This document shows, one piece after another, positions 1 to 5,358 of a stretch of 5,836 nucleotides of DNA; the first letter of the stretch is position 1, and every line of letters starts with the position of its first letter. Below the pieces are notes generated by a model. The model searched no databases and had not been told where the DNA came from. It was given only the letters and a program-made list of their open reading frames with translations. The position numbers and the translations under genes were made by a program. Source of the DNA: Deltaproteobacteria bacterium (GTDB lineage Bacteria; Myxococcota; Myxococcia; Myxococcales; Myxococcaceae); assembly GCA_016875515.1 (NCBI GenBank), contig VGRA01000191.1, forward strand, positions 1 through 5,836, written 5' to 3'.

Positions 1-71
1 CCCAGCACGTTGGCCAGCGCCGTCCCGAACGAGCCGCTGCCCAGCACCGTTGCGCGCACACCCATGCCCAT
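1..71 (-). CDS. gpsA: glycerol-3-phosphate dehydrogenase [NAD(P)+], N-terminal fragment (cut by window edge)
   Basis: Only the first 23 codons are inside the window. They read M-G-M-G-V-R-A-T-V followed by LGSGSFGTALANVL, which is the dinucleotide-binding P-loop of the Rossmann fold (glycines at residues 11, 13 and 16) with the FGTALA continuation characteristic of GpsA. The family reduces dihydroxyacetone phosphate to sn-glycerol-3-phosphate in the cytosol, feeding phospholipid synthesis. ATG codons occur at residues 1 and 3. I chose the first because an AAGGAG ribosome site lies 10 nt upstream of it, against 16 nt for the second. The gene starts 36 bp after the stop of the exported-protein gene on the same strand, so the two are probably co-transcribed. 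The assignment rests on a short but very characteristic segment; another Rossmann dehydrogenase is possible but less likely. Confidence 0.85.
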   Translation of the reverse strand, partial: MGMGVRATVLGSGSFGTALANVL

Positions 72-81
72 GGCCGTCCCT

Positions 82-87
82 CTCCTT
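82..87 (-). promoter_or_regulatory. ribosome binding site of gpsA
   Basis: On the minus strand this reads AAGGAG, a near-perfect Shine-Dalgarno sequence, 10 nt from the ATG at 71 and 16 nt from the in-frame ATG at 65. It therefore favours the upstream ATG as the gpsA start. Confidence 0.6.
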
Positions 88-107
88 CCTGGTCCCGCGG
101 TTGAAGC

Positions 108-1076
108 TCAGTTCCCGAACAGCATCCCGGCCCGCAGCACCGGCATGAAGGGGACGTCCCCGGCGCGGCCGTGCAGCTCGAACCCGCCGAGCACCTGCAC
201 CACCACCTGCTGCGAGAGCGGCCACTCCGCGCCGGCGAGCACCGGCAGGTTCCACCCCAGCACCACGGGCGGCGGGACTCCGCCGAGCGGCAGCACCGAC
301 GCGGGCTCGATGTCCAGCGACAGCACCCCCTGCACGCTCCCCAGCCAGCGCCAGTTGCTGCCGGCGCTGCGGCGGGAGAGGTGCAGGCCGGGAGCCAGGT
401 TGAAATTGCGGCGCCCGGTCAGCCCCCGCGCCCCGGAGCCGTCCAGCGCCGGGCGGTTGGCGAAGAGGATGCCCGAGCCCTCCAGCGAGACCGCCCACTC
501 CACCTCCCCGTCCGACAGCGCGCGCCGGCCGTGGACCGAGAACTCGTGGGACTGCCCGTAGACGCCGCCGTAGCCCACCCCCACGTCCCAGCCCTGTCCC
601 AGCCCCAGCTGGAAGCGGGCGCCGAAGGTGGGCAGCCCCACCCAGCCGCCCACCGCGTACTTCCACTGCGGCAGCACCCGCCCGCCCAGCAGCGTGAGGT
701 CTGAGGTGAGCAGCGGCGGCGGTGCGCGCGCGGCCACGCCGCGAGGGGAAGCCACCTGCCCGGCCGGAGTCGGAGTCGGAGTCGGTACCAGCGCCATGCC
801 CGGCCGGTACAGTTCCACCACCATGGGGGGCGGCGGCAGCCCCGCGGCCAGGGCCCGCACGCGCAGGCGGAAGGCGGCCAGCGCCGGGGACTCCGGTTCG
901 CCCGCCGGCGGGGCGGGCGGCGGCGCGTCTGGCGCGGCCGAGAGGTCCACCTGCTCCGGCAGCGGCGCCCACGCCTCCAACCCCTCCTCGGCCCCCAGCT
1001 CCGCCTGCCCCTGGGCGCGGGCGGACGCGGGCCCGGCGAGGACGAGCAGGGCGGCGGCAAGGGGTAAGGAGCGCAT
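108..1076 (-). CDS. exported protein, probable outer-membrane beta-barrel with proline-rich linker
   Basis: A 322-residue protein whose family I do not recognise. Residues 1-21 form a clear signal peptide (MRSLPLAAALLVLAGP, then the A-R-A cleavage site before Q22), which supports this ATG. Residues 22-110 are rich in Pro, Ala and Glu and include a PTPTPTP stretch at 98-104, which looks like a periplasmic spacer. From about residue 120 to the end the sequence alternates short amphipathic, Gly- and aromatic-rich segments (for example WKYAVGGWVGLPTFGARFQL and GWDVGVGYGGVYG) with polar turns, as in outer-membrane beta-barrels; it ends in LRAGMLFGN and has no cytosolic enzyme motif. The barrel assignment is inference from this pattern. 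It is transcribed towards gpsA and divergently from the sensor kinase, 43 bp away. No strong Shine-Dalgarno is visible upstream of the ATG. Confidence 0.82.
   Translation of the reverse strand: MRSLPLAAALLVLAGPASARAQGQAELGAEEGLEAWAPLPEQVDLSAAPDAPPPAPPAGEPESPALAAFRLRVRALAAGLPPPPMVVELYRPGMALVPTPTPTPAGQVASPRGVAARAPPPLLTSDLTLLGGRVLPQWKYAVGGWVGLPTFGARFQLGLGQGWDVGVGYGGVYGQSHEFSVHGRRALSDGEVEWAVSLEGSGILFANRPALDGSGARGLTGRRNFNLAPGLHLSRRSAGSNWRWLGSVQGVLSLDIEPASVLPLGGVPPPVVLGWNLPVLAGAEWPLSQQVVVQVLGGFELHGRAGDVPFMPVLRAGMLFGN
766..785. repeat. 6-bp tandem repeat (GGAGTC, three copies plus partial) encoding Pro-Thr repeats
   Basis: GGAGTC is repeated three times, followed by GG. On the minus strand it encodes the PTPTPTP stretch (residues 98-104) in the linker of the exported protein. 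Hexamer gain or loss keeps the frame, so linker length could vary between strains without breaking the gene. Confidence 0.6.
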
Positions 1077-1119
1077 GGGCGGGCGGGAGTCTAGCGGAAG
1101 CGACTACACTTGCACCCCC
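1077..1119. promoter_or_regulatory. 43-bp divergent intergenic region
   Basis: This gap separates the start of the exported-protein gene (minus, 1076) from the GTG start of the sensor kinase (plus, 1120), so promoter elements of both genes must overlap here or reach into each other's coding sequence. A TACACT hexamer at 1105-1110 resembles a -10 box for the kinase, but no matching -35 hexamer is visible, and it would give a nearly leaderless mRNA. I assign the region by position only. Confidence 0.4.
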
Positions 1120-2409
1120 GTGGCGCCCCCTTCCGGCCTGGAATCCGCCTCCTTCTGGCGCACCTTCGCGTGGCTGATGCTGCTCGTGGTGCTACCGTCC
1201 GCGGGACTGTCCGGTTTCGGCGTGCTGGCCATCATCAACGAGCGCGCCGCGGTGGAAAAGCGGCTGGAGGCGGCGTGGGGCGGCCGGCTGGAGCGGCTGT
1301 CGCAGCGGCTGCTGGAGGGGCTTCCCGCAGGCGAGCCGGTGGCCGCCGAGCGCGTGGCGCCGCTGCTGCAGTCGCTCGGGCGGGACGAGGCCGGCATGGA
1401 GGCGGTGCGGTTCGAGCTGCAGCCGCTGCTCGCCGCCCCGCGCGCGGAGGCGGGGGCGGGGCTGGTGGGCAAGCTCGTCTCGGAGGTTGAGCGCGCGCGC
1501 ACCGAGGCGCTGGCCACCCTGCCGCTCGCGTGGCGTCCCCTGCCCCCGCCCCTGCAGGCCTTCAGGCTGGCCGCCGTGCCCCTGGACGGGGACCCGGTGG
1601 CCGCGGCCTCCCTGCGCAACCGCGTGCTGTACGGCGTGCTGCTGGGGCTGTTCTACCTGGCGCTCGCCGTGGGCACCGTCTACGTGGCCCGCACCCTCCA
1701 CCGCGAGGCGCGGCTCTCCCGGATGAAGACGGACTTCGTCTCCCTGGTGAGCCACGAGCTGCGCACGCCGCTCACCTCCATCCGGATGTTCATCGAGACA
1801 CTCTCGCTGGGGCGGGTGACGGACCCGGCGGAGACGAAGGAGGTGCTGGCGCTGCTGTCCCAGGAGACGGCGCGGCTGTCGGACATGATTGAGCGCGTGC
1901 TGGACTGGGGCCGCATCGAGAGCGGGCGGCGCACCTACGTCTTCGCCTCCACCCCGGTGGACCGCGTGCTCGAGAGCGCGGTGACCGCGTTCCACGCCCA
2001 GCGGCTGGGGGCAAAGGTGGACCTGGGGGTGGAGGTGGAGCCGGGGCTGCCGCCGGTGCGCGTGGACCGGGAGGCGCTGGCCGGGGCGCTGCTCAACCTG
2101 GTGCAGAACGCCTTCAAGTACACCGGCGAGGACAAGCGCATCCAGCTGCGGGCCCGCCGCGAGCGCCGGGGGGTGGCCATCGACGTGCAGGACAACGGCC
2201 CGGGCATTGCGCCGCGCGAGCGCAAGCGCGTCTTCGAGCGCTTCTACCGGGTGGATGACCTGCTCACCCGCAAGACGGAGGGCAGCGGGCTGGGGCTCTC
2301 CATTGCGCAGCGGATCGCCGAGGCGCACGGGGGCAGCCTGACGTTGCAGAGCGAGCTGGGCGTGGGCAGCTGCTTCACGCTGCACCTGCCCGCGGCGGAG
2401 GAGACGTGA
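1120..2409 (+). CDS. membrane sensor histidine kinase (HisKA-HATPase_c, no HAMP)
   Basis: A 429-residue kinase that autophosphorylates on His and passes the phosphate to the adjacent regulator. TM1 lies at about residues 16-39 and TM2 at about 169-190, with an extracytoplasmic sensor region of roughly 128 residues between them that starts with a Glu/Arg-rich probable coiled coil and matches no family I recognise. Only about 12 residues separate TM2 from the HisKA helix, so no HAMP domain fits. The H-box is SHELRTPLTSI with H212. The ATPase domain has the N-box LLNLVQNAFKYT (N330), the G1 box DNGPGIA (D358), the F-box RVFERFY and the G2 box GSGLGLSI (from G388), so it looks fully active. The reading frame is open further upstream, but that part is antisense to the exported-protein gene. 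The GTG at 1120 is the first start after the divergent gene and leaves a normal short cytoplasmic tail before TM1. No strong ribosome site is visible. The stop overlaps the regulator start. Confidence 0.93.
   Translation: MAPPSGLESASFWRTFAWLMLLVVLPSAGLSGFGVLAIINERAAVEKRLEAAWGGRLERLSQRLLEGLPAGEPVAAERVAPLLQSLGRDEAGMEAVRFELQPLLAAPRAEAGAGLVGKLVSEVERARTEALATLPLAWRPLPPPLQAFRLAAVPLDGDPVAAASLRNRVLYGVLLGLFYLALAVGTVYVARTLHREARLSRMKTDFVSLVSHELRTPLTSIRMFIETLSLGRVTDPAETKEVLALLSQETARLSDMIERVLDWGRIESGRRTYVFASTPVDRVLESAVTAFHAQRLGAKVDLGVEVEPGLPPVRVDREALAGALLNLVQNAFKYTGEDKRIQLRARRERRGVAIDVQDNGPGIAPRERKRVFERFYRVDDLLTRKTEGSGLGLSIAQRIAEAHGGSLTLQSELGVGSCFTLHLPAAEET
2397..2403 (+). promoter_or_regulatory. ribosome binding site of the response regulator, inside the kinase 3' end
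   Basis: GGAGGAG lies within the last codons of the kinase, with 2 nt between its end and the GTG at 2406 (4 nt counted from GGAGG). It supports a GTG start overlapping the kinase stop in a GTGA arrangement and suggests translational coupling. Confidence 0.6.
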
Positions 2410-3086
2410 GCCAGAAGACCCGCATTCTCGTGGTGGAGGACGACCTGTCCATCCTCACCGGCCTGTCCATGAACCTGCGCTTCGAGGGGTACGAGGTGCT
2501 GCAGGCCCAGGACGGGCGGGCGGGACTGCAGAAGGCGGTGGACGAGCGGCCGGACCTGCTGGTGCTGGACGTCATGCTGCCGGAGCTCAACGGCTACGAG
2601 CTGGTGCGGGAGCTGCGCCGCCGCGGGCTGACCACCCCCGTGGTGATGCTCTCCGCCCGGGGACAGGAACAGGACAAGACGCTCGGGCTGGACCTGGGGG
2701 CGGACGACTACGTGGTGAAGCCGTTCGGGCTGCAGGAGCTGCTCAGCCGCATCAAGGCGGTGCTGCGCCGCCGCCAGCGCGAGCCGGAGTTGCTGCGCTT
2801 CTCCGACGTGGCGGTGGACCTGGTCTCCCGCACCGTCACCCGCGCGGGCGCGCCGGTGGAGTTGACGGCCCGGGAGTTCAAGCTGCTCGCGCACCTGCTG
2901 GCCCACCCGGGGCGCACCTACAGCCGGGACGAGCTGCTCGCCGGGGCCTGGGGGTACGACTACGAGGGCACCGCCCGCACCGTGGACAACTTCGTCCGTC
3001 AGCTGCGGCTGAAGCTGGAGGTGGACCCGGAGGACCCCCGCCACTTCGTCACCGTGCGCGGGCTGGGTTACCGGTTCGACGCCTGA
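2406..3086 (+). CDS. OmpR/PhoB-family response regulator
   Basis: A 226-residue transcription factor controlled by phosphorylation. The receiver domain (about residues 5-118) keeps all key residues: the acidic pocket E11-D12-D13, phospho-acceptor D55 in VLDVMLPELNG, S83 in VVMLSARG and K105 in DDYVVKPF. A short linker leads to a winged-helix DNA-binding domain (about 129-226) with the ELTAREFKLLAHLLAHPGR segment, the recognition-helix region GTARTVDNFVRQLRLKLE and the terminal wing VRGLGYRFDA. It starts with GTG inside the kinase stop (GTGA), so the two are translated from one mRNA, and the kinase is its obvious cognate partner. The downstream 76-codon gene follows after 27 bp. Target genes cannot be read from the sequence; the divergent exported-protein gene is a natural candidate, by inference only. 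Confidence 0.96.
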   Translation: MSQKTRILVVEDDLSILTGLSMNLRFEGYEVLQAQDGRAGLQKAVDERPDLLVLDVMLPELNGYELVRELRRRGLTTPVVMLSARGQEQDKTLGLDLGADDYVVKPFGLQELLSRIKAVLRRRQREPELLRFSDVAVDLVSRTVTRAGAPVELTAREFKLLAHLLAHPGRTYSRDELLAGAWGYDYEGTARTVDNFVRQLRLKLEVDPEDPRHFVTVRGLGYRFDA

Positions 3087-3113
3087 GCATCCAGCAGGCT
3101 AAGACGCACGCCC

Positions 3114-3344
3114 ATGCACCGCCGCTACACCATCCACAAGGACGGGGACCTCCTCGTCGAGGAGCTGGACGCCGTCGGCAAGGCCCTTGAGCCCGAGCCC
3201 GTGCCCCCCGAGGACCGCCTGCCGGTGGAGGTCATCCTCCGGGGCAAGGACGGCGAAGAGGGCACCGCCCAGCTGCTGGACCTACTGGAGCTGGCGCTCA
3301 GCATGGAGGCGGAGAAGGCGGAGACCGGGAAGTTCCCGGCCTGA
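3114..3344 (+). CDS. small acidic protein of unknown function (76 aa)
   Basis: I do not recognise this protein. It starts with a basic, beta-like segment (MHRRYTIHKDGDLLVEEL), continues through a Pro/Glu-rich middle (EPEPVPPEDRLPVEVILRGK) and ends in a predicted helix (TAQLLDLLELALSMEAEKAE). It has no signal peptide, membrane helix or cysteine, so it is probably cytosolic. The start is 27 bp downstream of the regulator on the same strand, so it is likely the last gene of that operon. No strong ribosome site precedes the ATG, but codon third positions are G/C-rich as in neighbouring genes, and the frame fills the gap up to the convergent methyltransferase. Reality as a gene is likely rather than certain. 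Confidence 0.7.
   Translation: MHRRYTIHKDGDLLVEELDAVGKALEPEPVPPEDRLPVEVILRGKDGEEGTAQLLDLLELALSMEAEKAETGKFPA
3325..3339. repeat. 15-bp palindrome (CCGGGAA/TTCCCGG) at an operon 3' end
   Basis: Perfect 7-bp arms surround one central base, in the last codons of the 76-residue gene and 30 bp from the stop of the convergent methyltransferase gene. In RNA this could form a 6-bp GC-rich stem with a 3-nt loop on either strand. There is no T-run after it, so it is at best an atypical, bidirectional terminator; it may also be chance. Confidence 0.35.
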
Positions 3345-3368
3345 CGCCCGACCACCCCGCAAGCGCGT

Positions 3369-4079
3369 TCAATCCGCCTTGGCGGCCACCACCACCTGCA
3401 CCGGGTCCCCCGGGTCGAGCGGCTTGCCGGCGAAGTCTCCGAAGCGCTCGAGCGGCGTGAAGCCTGCGTCCGCGAGCGCCTCGTCCACCTCCTCGAGCGT
3501 GAAGGCGCGCACCTTCATCCGCCGCAGCCCCTCGTGCTGGGCCGCCCGCGCGCGCTCGTGAAGGTGCGGCACGAACGTGAGCGGCGGCGGGGACATGAGC
3601 GGCTCGTCCGGGCCGTCTCCCGGGCGGAAGTGGGGGCGCACCCGCAGAGGGGCCGCCGGGTTGCGCAGGTCGAACACCAGCGTCCCCTGCGGCCGCAGGT
3701 GCAGCCGCGCCGTCTCCAGCAGTGCGTCCACGTCCTCCAGCGTGCCGTAGAGGGCCAGCGCGTTGTGGGGGGCTGCCACCGCGCCGAAGCGCTCTCGCAG
3801 CCGCAGCGAGCGGGGATCCCCATGGACGAGCTGCACGCGCCCGGCCACCTCGGGGCGTTCGGCGGCGCGGCGGGCCTCGGCGGCGCGGGCCATGCCGTCC
3901 GCCGGCTCTACCGCCACCACCTCCACCCCGCGCGCCGCCAGCTCGAACGCCACCCGCCCGTCCGCCGAGCCGAGCAGCAGCACCGGCCCCTCCCACGCCC
4001 GCTGGGCATAGAACCCCACGTCCCCCGCCGGGGAGACGAGCGAGAGGCGGCCGCTGCGCTGGCCTGGGGGCTTGGACAT
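3369..4079 (-). CDS. class I SAM-dependent methyltransferase
   Basis: A 236-residue Rossmann-fold methyltransferase. Motif I is VLLLGSADGRVAFELAARG (residues 33-51), where the usual acidic-Gly-x-Gly is replaced by G37-S-A-D-G41-R. The acidic residue at the end of strand beta2 is E58 in VEVVAVEP. A later segment, LVHGDPRSL, matches the beta3 region that contacts the adenine, and FGAVAAPHNALALYGTLEDV followed by LRPQGTLVFDLRNP matches motifs IV and VI. The C-terminal half has the FTLEEVDEALADAGF segment common to Methyltransf_25/11-type enzymes acting on small molecules. The substrate cannot be inferred. An in-frame stop lies at 4101-4103, and the ATG at 4079 is the only ATG after it, so the start is well bounded although no good ribosome site is visible. 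It is convergent with the two-component operon, with 24 bp between stops. Confidence 0.9.
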   Translation of the reverse strand: MSKPPGQRSGRLSLVSPAGDVGFYAQRAWEGPVLLLGSADGRVAFELAARGVEVVAVEPADGMARAAEARRAAERPEVAGRVQLVHGDPRSLRLRERFGAVAAPHNALALYGTLEDVDALLETARLHLRPQGTLVFDLRNPAAPLRVRPHFRPGDGPDEPLMSPPPLTFVPHLHERARAAQHEGLRRMKVRAFTLEEVDEALADAGFTPLERFGDFAGKPLDPGDPVQVVVAAKAD

Positions 4080-4149
4080 GGGGACGTGTACCTGGCCTTG
4101 TCACCGGGGCTTGGTTGCCCGGCGGGGCGCCTCCCTAGCACGGCTCCGT

Positions 4150-4168
4150 GGACATGGCGCCAATGTCC
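4150..4168. repeat. imperfect palindrome upstream of the methyltransferase gene
   Basis: GGACA and TGTCC arms flank the 8-bp palindrome TGGCGCCA, with one extra A on one side. It lies about 70-90 bp upstream of the methyltransferase start, in otherwise degenerate sequence, and could be an operator. It is short and GC-rich, so chance is a serious alternative. Confidence 0.3.
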
Positions 4169-4192
4169 GGCAGGGAGGCCCGCGGCGAGCGG

Positions 4193-4264
4193 CGGGGCGC
4201 CGGGGTACACCTCCAGGCGTTGAACGGCGTTGCGCAGCTCCTGCACGTTGCCGGGCCAGCGGTC
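4193..4264 (-). pseudogene. remnant of a sigma-54 activator AAA+ domain (C-terminal end of the ATPase)
   Basis: Reading leftward, the frame gives PADRWPGNVQELRNAVQRL, which matches the WPGNVRELRN sensor-II motif found at the end of the AAA+ domain of NtrC-type, sigma-54-dependent regulators. Upstream residues (S-H-S-G-A-P-P) do not continue the domain, and downstream there is no Fis-type helix-turn-helix in this frame, which runs into the methyltransferase start region. One frame over, the reading closes at a TAG at 4135-4137 after LPDIGAMSTEPC, so a frameshift near 4190-4200 could have separated the motif from its original C-terminus. Only about 24 codons are recognisable, so this is a non-functional scrap. 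Confidence 0.65.
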
Positions 4265-4278
4265 TGCAGGCGGGGCGC

Positions 4279-4386
4279 CTGAGTGAGAACCTCTACTTCC
4301 GGCTCGCCGCGCTCACCTTCGCGCTGCCGCCGCTGCGGGACCGGTCACACCTGTACGTGCTGCTCCGGAAGTACGGCCTTGACTCC
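4279..4386 (+). pseudogene. remnant of a sigma-54 activator AAA+ domain (LPPLR region), opposite strand
   Basis: Reading rightward, the frame gives ENLYFRLAALTFALPPLRDR at 4285-4344, which matches the DLYYRLxxxxxxLPPLRER segment of sigma-54 enhancer-binding proteins, closest in feel to AcoR-like and NtrC-like members. The continuation, HLYVLLRKYGLD, may still follow the family (the R-x-D-L-P-x-L-L region) and then homology is lost. There is no Walker A, GAFTGA or DNA-binding domain anywhere in the window. It lies only about 20 bp from the minus-strand remnant and diverges from it. In an intact protein this segment precedes the WPGNV motif by roughly 60 residues on the same strand. Confidence 0.65.
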
Positions 4387-4406
4387 GAGCCATCACATGC
4401 TTCGCG

Positions 4407-4781
4407 TCAGGTGCCTCGCGGAACACCGACGAGGTGACTTCGGACGGCCGCGACGAACCCGGGGACCTGCTTCGACAGGCGCTGCAACAGACCATCCAGC
4501 GTGACCGGAGGGTTCCGGAGATCGCCCGCCTGTTGGCGAAGGAGGTCGTTGAATCCTTCTGGGTCCAGGTCGAACAGGCTGCAGAGGAACTCGTCCGGCG
4601 ATTGCGCTTCGAGCCCCTCTGGAAGCCGCGCGAAGTCCTTCAAGTTCGAGGTGGTGATGACCTGTGCGCCCGACTTCACGGCAACGACAACGATGCTCCA
4701 GCGCAACTGGAACAGGTCCTCTGCTGCTGCGCGAAGCAGCGTGTCCCGGAGGGTGAGGGGGAACAGGACGTTCGCGTCCAC
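4407..4781 (-). CDS. PIN-domain (VapC-like) protein with central deletion, probably inactive toxin
   Basis: PIN proteins are Mg-dependent ribonucleases and are usually toxins paired with a DNA-binding antitoxin. Strand beta1 and helix 1 (VVVDANVLFPLTLRDTLLRAA, first catalytic Asp) run to LFQLRWS, and then the sequence jumps directly to VAVKSGAQVITTSNLKDF, the C-terminal PIN core. From memory of the family, RWS is normally followed by about 50-60 residues (a helical section with a catalytic Glu, then a N-x-P-K-D-R-H-V segment with further Asp) before V-K-x-G-A-Q-V. Those acidic residues are absent here, and the join at 4694/4695 is in frame. The C-terminal tail (EAQSPDEFLCSLFDLDP, LRNPPVTLDGLLQRL) is intact. 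The coordinates use the GTG at 4781, which cuts off most of beta1; the fuller frame (LFPAPFTVVVDAN) would need a CTG at 4808. The frame is shared with the HTH gene, separated by its TAG stop. Confidence 0.75.
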   Translation of the reverse strand: MDANVLFPLTLRDTLLRAAAEDLFQLRWSIVVVAVKSGAQVITTSNLKDFARLPEGLEAQSPDEFLCSLFDLDPEGFNDLLRQQAGDLRNPPVTLDGLLQRLSKQVPGFVAAVRSHLVGVPRGT

Positions 4782-4826
4782 GACAACGGTGAAGGGTGCC
4801 GGGAACAGTCGGCCCTTTGTCGCGCG

Positions 4827-5324
4827 CTACTTCAACTCGGGCGCATACCCGCCGAACTCTTCGAACATGCGGGGCAGTTCCCGGAGACCGGCACGGCGGT
4901 GATTGTCTCGAGCTGCCTCGAACGCCCAGACGTCCTCGGTGCGCAGCCGACGGTGCTTTCCGGTCCTTCGATAGGGGATGCGCCCCTCTTCCAGCAACCG
5001 GACGAGGTACTGGCGGGAGACGTTCAACAGGTTGGCGGCCTGTTGGGTGGTCACCTCGCGGCCCACCGGGACGACGGTGATGGAGGCGCCCCGGGCCATG
5101 ACCTCGGCGACACGCTCGAGGACGTAGAAGACGGTCTCCGGAACGGAGATGAACTCCCCGCTCGGACCAATGAGCTGGCACCTGGGCGCTCGCTTCCTCG
5201 CCCTGTGAGCGAGGCTTCCCAAGGCCCTAGAAAATTCTGCCACTTGAGCCTGCTGCTCTGGTGGCGCAGCGACCGGGGTCATCTTCCGGATCAAGTCTTC
5301 CGTTCCGTGAACGGCAGCATCCAC
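4827..5324 (-). CDS. excisionase-type HTH protein, antitoxin-like partner of the PIN gene
   Basis: A 165-residue protein with a MerR/excisionase-family helix-turn-helix at about residues 89-133: REVTTQQAANLLNVSRQYLV, then LLEEGRIPYRRTGKHRRL, with the typical basic wing and the start of the following helix (EDVWAFEAARD). The N-terminal half contains LIGPSGEFISVPETVFYVLE and GASITVVPVG, a pattern I associate with HTH proteins encoded next to PIN genes; it probably mediates dimerisation or PIN binding. By analogy it would bind its own promoter and neutralise the PIN protein. The GTG at 5324 is chosen because GGGAGG lies 7 nt upstream. The stop is TAG, 45 nt before the GTG used for the PIN gene and in the same frame. 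A palindrome 34 nt upstream may be its operator. It appears intact, unlike its partner. Confidence 0.88.
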   Translation of the reverse strand: MDAAVHGTEDLIRKMTPVAAPPEQQAQVAEFSRALGSLAHRARKRAPRCQLIGPSGEFISVPETVFYVLERVAEVMARGASITVVPVGREVTTQQAANLLNVSRQYLVRLLEEGRIPYRRTGKHRRLRTEDVWAFEAARDNHRRAGLRELPRMFEEFGGYAPELK

Positions 5325-5331
5325 GACCAGA

Positions 5332-5337
5332 CCTCCC
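5332..5337 (-). promoter_or_regulatory. ribosome binding site of the HTH gene
   Basis: On the minus strand this reads GGGAGG with 7 nt to the GTG at 5324. It is one of the best Shine-Dalgarno sites in the window and fixes the HTH start; the nearby ATG at 5320 is in another frame. Confidence 0.7.
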
Positions 5338-5358
5338 GGCTCGGAGGCCAGCCACGAT

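Noticed and set aside
628..1119. Upstream extension of the kinase reading frame (164 extra residues)
   Set aside because: It is antisense to the signal-peptide-bearing exported protein, is low-complexity Ala/Gly/Arg/Ser, and would bury TM1 behind a composition typical of shadow frames.
1192..2385. Long minus-strand open frame (397 codons) opposite the kinase
   Set aside because: Its translation is rich in His, Gln, Arg and Leu with no domain, as expected for the complement of GC-rich coding sequence; the plus frame holds all kinase motifs.
2244..3044. Minus-strand open frame (266 codons) opposite the response regulator
   Set aside because: It is a shadow of the regulator; no recognisable motif, and the plus frame is a complete OmpR-type protein.
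3081..3100. GCCTG/CAGGC short inverted repeat after the regulator stop
   Set aside because: Only 5-bp arms with a 9-nt loop and no T-run; too weak to call a terminator.
3298..4104. Alternative minus-strand frame of 268 codons over the methyltransferase
   Set aside because: Its Arg/Gly/Ala-rich translation shows no fold; the frame of 236 codons carries the methyltransferase motifs.
4684..4788. 9-bp direct repeat ACGACAACG at 4684-4692 and 4780-4788, considered as the cause of the PIN deletion
   Set aside because: A repeat-mediated deletion leaves one copy at the join and removes the other; the second copy here is 90 bp away, in beta1, so it does not explain the event. Both copies encode Val-Val runs.
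4393..5181. Minus-strand frame of 262 codons spanning the PIN and HTH genes
   Set aside because: Arg/Pro/Gly-rich shadow translation; the other frame contains recognisable PIN and HTH motifs.
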